Shown piece by piece: positions 60,260 through 64,000 of a stretch of 64,000 bases of DNA. Position 1 is the first letter of the stretch, and each line of letters opens with the position of its first letter. Under the pieces are notes generated by a model. That model worked only from the letters and a program-made list of their open reading frames with translations. It was not told the origin of the DNA and did not search any database. The stretch is from Desulfuromonas soudanensis (GTDB lineage: Bacteria; Desulfobacterota; Desulfuromonadia; Desulfuromonadales; WTL). The translations under genes were made by a program, and so were the position numbers. The stretch lies in the NCBI RefSeq assembly GCF_001278055.1, contig NZ_CP010802.1, positions 3,162,001 to 3,226,000 of the forward strand, given 5' to 3'.

Positions 60260-60319
60260 GTGCGGCGTACCGGGGTCGCCCCCTAGCCCCGTCAAGCCTC
60301 CTGCCGCGAAAGGCCCCCA

Positions 60320-60577
60320 GTGAACATTCACCGCCTCATCAGCCTGGCGTCCATCCTCGGCTTCGCCTTTCTGGCCAACGTCCCCCTCGGCTACCTGCGA
60401 GAGGAGAGCAAAAAGTTCTCCCTGCGCTGGTTCGTCCTCATCCACATCTCCATCCCCTTCATCATCCTGCTCCGGATCAGCGGCGGCTTCGACTGGAAGA
60501 TCATCCCCCTGACCCTCGGCTGCGCCATCGCCGGACAGCTCCTCGGCGGCTTCCTCAAGCGGCGGAGCGCGCGATGA
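60320..60577 (+). CDS. Small membrane protein, unrecognised
   Basis: The 85 residues start at a GTG with AAAGG seven bases upstream. Three hydrophobic stretches (LISLASILGFAFLANVPLGY, WFVLIHISIPFIILLRI and IIPLTLGCAIAGQLLGGFL) are separated by short charged loops (REESKKFSLR, GGFDWK); the C-terminus is basic. No family is recognised. The stop overlaps the DciA-like start (ATGA), so the two are co-expressed. Confidence 0.75.
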   Translation: MNIHRLISLASILGFAFLANVPLGYLREESKKFSLRWFVLIHISIPFIILLRISGGFDWKIIPLTLGCAIAGQLLGGFLKRRSAR

Positions 60578-61089
60578 CGACCAAACGCAGCGAGCGCCCG
60601 CGCATGAAGAGCGCCGCCACCGCCAAATCGCTCATCCTCGACCTCTTGCGCAAGCGCGGCTTCGAGGAGAAGATCCGCGAATACCGCGCCTGGGAGCTCT
60701 GGGACGATACGGTCGGCCCGCAGATTTCCGCCCGCACCAAGCCGGTGCGGATCCGCGACGGCATCCTCGAGGTGCGCGTCGACCATCCGGTGTGGATGCA
60801 GCAGCTGCAGCTCCTCAAGCCGAAGATCCTCACCCGCCTCAACGAGCGTCTCGACGGGGCCGTCATCAAGGACCTCTTTCTGCGCTGCGGTGCCGTCGAA
60901 GCCAAAACGGAGGTTCCCAGGGAACCGCCCGGCCCGCCGAGCTGGCAATCCCTCGTCCTGAGCGAAAGCGAAGAGGAGGCGATCGGAAAGATGGTCTCCC
61001 CCCTCGACGACCCGGAGACCCGCGAGCGCCTCAAGAGGCTCCTCCGGCGCCAGAAACAGCTGGAAAAATCCCGCCTGCAGAAGGACTGA
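60574..61089 (+). CDS. DUF721 / DciA-like protein
   Basis: The 171 residues carry the DUF721 core: ILDLLRKRGFEEKIREYRAWELWDDTVGPQI followed by RIRDGILEVRVDHPVWMQQLQLLKPKILTRLN, a KH-like fold. DciA proteins interact with the replicative helicase DnaB in many bacteria lacking DnaC; whether this one does is inferred from the family. The C-terminal part (about 110-171) is charged and helical (SEEEAIGKMVSPLDDPETRERLKR). The ATG at 60574 overlaps the upstream stop. Confidence 0.8.
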   Translation: MTTKRSERPRMKSAATAKSLILDLLRKRGFEEKIREYRAWELWDDTVGPQISARTKPVRIRDGILEVRVDHPVWMQQLQLLKPKILTRLNERLDGAVIKDLFLRCGAVEAKTEVPREPPGPPSWQSLVLSESEEEAIGKMVSPLDDPETRERLKRLLRRQKQLEKSRLQKD

Positions 61090-61095
61090 CGCCCC

Positions 61096-61830
61096 TCACC
61101 CCTCCCCGTAGATCCGCAGCACCTCCTCCGAATAGCGATCCCCGTCATAGACAAAGAGCGGCGCCTCCACGGCCAGGCCGCCGCGCCCCCCCTTGCGCCC
61201 CTCCACCAGAACCATCTTCGCCCCCTCCCCGGTCCGGGAATGAACGGTGCGCAGCCGCTTCGGCTCCAGTCCCTCCCGACTCATGACCGCCAAGAGCTCA
61301 TTGAGGCGCTCGGCGAGAAAGATCACGAAAAACCTCCCCCCCGGCTTGAGAAGAATCGCCGCCGCCCGCACGAAGTCGCCGATCCCTCCGGCGAGTTCAT
61401 GACGGGCCGCCCCCCGCTCAGATCCCGGCGCCACCTTGCCGGTCCCCGGTTTGCGGTACGGCGGGTTGCAGAGCACCCCGTCGAAGGTGCCGGGGGCAAG
61501 CGACGCCGGCAGGGCCCGAAGGTCCCCCTCGATAATGGCTATGCGATCCTGCAGTCCGTTGAGCGCGACGCTACGCCGCGCCCGGTCGGCGAGCTGCGGC
61601 TGCAGCTCGACACCGACAATCGCCCCCCCGTGCCCCCGTCCGGCGAGAATCAGCGGCATGACCCCGGAGCCGGTGCCGAGATCGGCCAGGCGCTCGGTTC
61701 CGTCAAGAGCGGCAAAGGCACAGAGGAGGACGGGATCGAGGGAGAAGCGGTAGCCGCTGCGCGCCTGGATGATTTTGAGCCCGGCGGGGCGCAGGAGATG
61801 AATCTCTTCATCGGGGAGGAGGGTCGGCAT
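61096..61830 (-). CDS. tRNA1(Val) (adenine37-N6)-methyltransferase-like protein
   Basis: The 244 residues have the SAM-binding motif LADLGTGSGVMPLILA near residue 50 and the N6-amino-methyltransferase motif VLCNPPY near residue 115 (NPPY). LLPDEEIHLLRPAGLKIIQARSGYRFSLDPVLLCAFA is the usual N-terminus of the TrmN6/YfiC group. LKPGGRFFVIFLAERLNELL follows. Substrate assignment is by family only. It converges on the DciA-like gene with six bases between stops. Confidence 0.85.
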   Translation of the reverse strand: MPTLLPDEEIHLLRPAGLKIIQARSGYRFSLDPVLLCAFAALDGTERLADLGTGSGVMPLILAGRGHGGAIVGVELQPQLADRARRSVALNGLQDRIAIIEGDLRALPASLAPGTFDGVLCNPPYRKPGTGKVAPGSERGAARHELAGGIGDFVRAAAILLKPGGRFFVIFLAERLNELLAVMSREGLEPKRLRTVHSRTGEGAKMVLVEGRKGGRGGLAVEAPLFVYDGDRYSEEVLRIYGEG

Positions 61831-61862
61831 GGTGGGGTAAGTCCTGACCTTAGGTTGAACGC

Positions 61863-61900
61863 TTCAACGCAGAGGCGCCGAGGGGCGGAGAGGCGCGGAG
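61863..61900. repeat. Palindromic repeat family, copy D (one arm)
   Basis: TTCAACGCAGAGGCGCCGAG and a following GCGGAGAGGCGCGGAG match the arms of copies B and C. The second arm is not evident. It lies in the 180-bp gap before the barrel gene stop. Confidence 0.5.
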
Positions 61901-62011
61901 AAAATCGCCAATCTATACTGCACCCTTGGCAAAGGGCCTGGAATAGCAAACGGGAGTGGTTTGCCACCACCCCCGCAGGAGAATCTCTTCGGCACTCTGT
62001 CCAAAAGGCGT

Positions 62012-64000
62012 CTAGAAGATTTTTTTCACTTTGACTTCCCAACGCTGCTCGACGCGGTCGGGGGTACTTACCCCTGCGGTGCGGGTGCCGTAGGCATAGT
62101 CCAGGCCCACCTGCAGCTTTTCAAAATTGGCGCCCGTGCTTGCATACCAGGTCAGGGCACCAGTATCCTCAGGGTTTCTCAAGTCATATCGGACCCGGCC
62201 GCCCACATAGTAGATTCTCGTCGGATAATACTCTCCCGCCAAAGTAATGATCGTAGCACTACTGTGGACCCCCGAGATCGGCACAAATCTTTCATATTCA
62301 AGCTTCTGCTGCAACTGTGCGAGCTTGCGGACAATCCCATTGACAGTAAAAAAGCTGTACTTATAGTCCTGGGTGAGAAGCATATGAGTCAATGGCCCAA
62401 AGGAACTGTGACGCCAATCATAATTGAGAGACAGACCCGCATCAACGGCTCTGCTCGGGGTGTAATTTAAGCGAGTCCGATGCTCATAGGACATGTCGAC
62501 CACCGCACCGTTGTCGGATGCCACCAAAACCCCGCCCGAACCTATATTCCCGCCGGCAAATTCTCCCCCCCAAACTATCCGGTTGCTCACATCTGCAAGG
62601 AATGTACGTCTGTCGTACCTGAGCCGATGTTCGGCTATGACCTGGGTGTCCGCAGTATTAGAATTAGAGAGAAAATCGTAGGTGACTTCCAGCCTGTTTC
62701 GCCACGATCTGACCGAATGCTCGATAAACGCCCGGCTCGTTGAGCGGAAGACGTCGCCATCAATCTTCTCGACAGAGGTTTGCGACAAGGTCAAGCCAAG
62801 GTCGCTTTCCGGAGTGACATATTCAGAGACTTCTCTGTCCAGGGTTCCGGTGCCATAAATAAACTTCTGCTCGAACCCCGCCCTGACCGACAGGGAAAGC
62901 TCTGACTCGATACGCGCCCTGACAACCTGCTCCCAGAATTCGGTATCAAATCCGGTCGGTCCTGTACCGCCAAACTGAGCCACCGAATAGGAGCCGAAGA
63001 GATGATGTTTGGGTCGGCGATCACGATTCGAATAAAGCTCGAACCCGGCTCGCACGGCATGCCCCTCGCCAAAGTCCCCCCGTTTGAGTTCGGCCTCCAG
63101 CTGCGGGCTCAATATAAATTGGGCCCTTTTGAACATCTCGACCCGAGAAGAGGCAAACAGATTCGCTTCGTCCGTCTCGGCTCCTGAATTAAATTGGTTT
63201 CGTTCCTCCTGATGCCCGATAAAACGGAGACGCCACGCCGTATCGCGGTCAATTTGTCCCTGAACAAACAGGGGGACCTCTAATTCCTTCCGTAACAGAC
63301 CAATATCCATTTCACGGCTAAAAGTGTTAAAATTTGTTGCATTCCAATGGCCTCGTGCCGCCGTCGTGAAGAGATTCATGTCGTAGCGCTTTGTCGTCTC
63401 CCCGATGGCATCGAAATCTCGGGAGGTGGTATAACTGCCGTCGGCAGACAATTTTATCCAGTTGGTCAAATTGACCCATTGCCGGCGATAGGTATGATCG
63501 ACGGTCCCCAGCATGTAGATAGATTCATCGAAGTCTTGTAACGGGTTAATGGCATCCCGATGGGTAAACAGGCGATAGTGAAACCAGTTATCTTTTTTGT
63601 TGAGTGAGACAAAGGCGAGGTTGCGATCTCGGTATTCCTGAGGGGTGCTGCTTTTCAGATCCCGAACAAATATTTCCTCATAATCAATCAACAATCGGGG
63701 AAAGTTGGACAGGACATCCCGATACCTACCCTGATAATGCCCGTTGCGTATACCGACAACAAGGGTTGCACCTGAACGGATATGTTGCCCGTTGGAGAGG
63801 TTATTAATCGGGCCCTCAAGGTTGAAACTGTCGGTCGGAGAACTATTGAAAATACTGTCGACGTTGCTGGAAATGAACGTCGAACGATGCATGTCTTCGG
63901 AATAGAGATGCAGGCGAAAAGGCAACCCGCCCGGTTCGATACGGACATCGCCCCGGAACAACACCTTGCCGGTGTCGATATCGGTCTCGACATCATTCAA
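62012..64000 (-). CDS. Outer-membrane beta-barrel protein, 3' part, runs off the window
   Basis: At least 662 C-terminal residues; the frame is open at the right edge, where the terminal codon is TTG and need not be the start. The chain alternates in beta-barrel style, rich in Tyr, Arg, Asp and Thr (RLNYTPSRAVDAGLSLNYDW, YYPTRIYYVGGRVRYDLRN), and ends in EQRWEVKVKKIF with the C-terminal aromatic of outer-membrane proteins. There are no CXXCH motifs. It does not show LptD or TonB-receptor signatures. Base composition is more AT-rich than neighbouring genes. Near the visible start, DTGKVLFRGDVRIEPGG may belong to an upstream soluble domain. Confidence 0.7.
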   Translation of the reverse strand: MNDVETDIDTGKVLFRGDVRIEPGGLPFRLHLYSEDMHRSTFISSNVDSIFNSSPTDSFNLEGPINNLSNGQHIRSGATLVVGIRNGHYQGRYRDVLSNFPRLLIDYEEIFVRDLKSSTPQEYRDRNLAFVSLNKKDNWFHYRLFTHRDAINPLQDFDESIYMLGTVDHTYRRQWVNLTNWIKLSADGSYTTSRDFDAIGETTKRYDMNLFTTAARGHWNATNFNTFSREMDIGLLRKELEVPLFVQGQIDRDTAWRLRFIGHQEERNQFNSGAETDEANLFASSRVEMFKRAQFILSPQLEAELKRGDFGEGHAVRAGFELYSNRDRRPKHHLFGSYSVAQFGGTGPTGFDTEFWEQVVRARIESELSLSVRAGFEQKFIYGTGTLDREVSEYVTPESDLGLTLSQTSVEKIDGDVFRSTSRAFIEHSVRSWRNRLEVTYDFLSNSNTADTQVIAEHRLRYDRRTFLADVSNRIVWGGEFAGGNIGSGGVLVASDNGAVVDMSYEHRTRLNYTPSRAVDAGLSLNYDWRHSSFGPLTHMLLTQDYKYSFFTVNGIVRKLAQLQQKLEYERFVPISGVHSSATIITLAGEYYPTRIYYVGGRVRYDLRNPEDTGALTWYASTGANFEKLQVGLDYAYGTRTAGVSTPDRVEQRWEVKVKKIF

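Overview
The window is high-GC chromosomal DNA, apparently from a metal-respiring member of the Desulfuromonadia (Geobacter/Desulfuromonas relatives). This rests on the multiheme c-type cytochromes, the tandem GEMM-I riboswitches ahead of a PgcA-like cytochrome, the selenocysteine machinery and a complete dcw cluster. No rRNA, tRNA or CRISPR array was found. The assignment is by gene content only; no database was searched.

Layout, left to right. (1) 0-7.8 kb, minus strand: an amino-acid dehydrogenase and a CzcCBA-type heavy-metal efflux operon, headed by a small secreted Cys-rich protein and an internal terminator. (2) 7.9-12.8 kb, plus strand: selA, selB, selD and a TatA-like gene. SelD is itself a selenoprotein, read through an in-frame UGA at codon 16. 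(3) 12.9-14.4 kb: promoter, two tandem GEMM-I aptamers each with its own terminator, and a triheme cytochrome whose heme domains are joined by Pro-Thr and Pro-Ala linkers encoded by hexanucleotide repeats. (4) 14.6-18.4 kb: a TolC-SPOR fusion, thiol peroxidase (minus) and a 7-heme cytochrome. (5) 18.5-25.7 kb, minus strand: a probable electron-conduit operon (beta-barrel, 5-heme lipoprotein, lipoprotein with about 24 candidate heme sites including two CX14CH, and an 18-residue ORF with a strong ribosome-binding site), then a separate secreted lipoprotein gene.

(6) 25.8-46.2 kb, minus strand: a radical SAM gene and the entire dcw cluster in transcription order mraZ-rsmH-ftsL-ftsI-murE-murF-mraY-murD-ftsW-murG-murC-murB-ddl-ftsQ-ftsA-ftsZ, driven by a near-consensus promoter before mraZ. 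A 134-bp MITE-like element with a perfect 8-bp target duplication sits exactly at the murB stop codon. (7) 46.3-50.6 kb: a CNNM/CBS protein, ligA, an unrecognised gene and acylphosphatase. ligA changes abruptly from GC-rich to AT-rich near codon 92, and the AT-rich DNA continues through the unrecognised gene, so this looks like an imported segment. (8) 50.6-59.9 kb: rsmI, nadE, yraN, rnhB, a small membrane protein, rplS, an RNA methyltransferase, trmD, rimM, khpA, rpsP, ffh and a DUF3343 gene. (9) 60-64 kb: a small membrane protein, a DciA-like protein, a tRNA1(Val)-type N6-adenine methyltransferase, and the 3' part of an outer-membrane beta-barrel gene running off the right edge.

Two functional themes stand out: extracellular electron transfer under probable cyclic-dinucleotide control, and selenium metabolism. 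The remainder is cell-wall, division and translation housekeeping. Several dispersed palindromic repeats occupy intergenic gaps.
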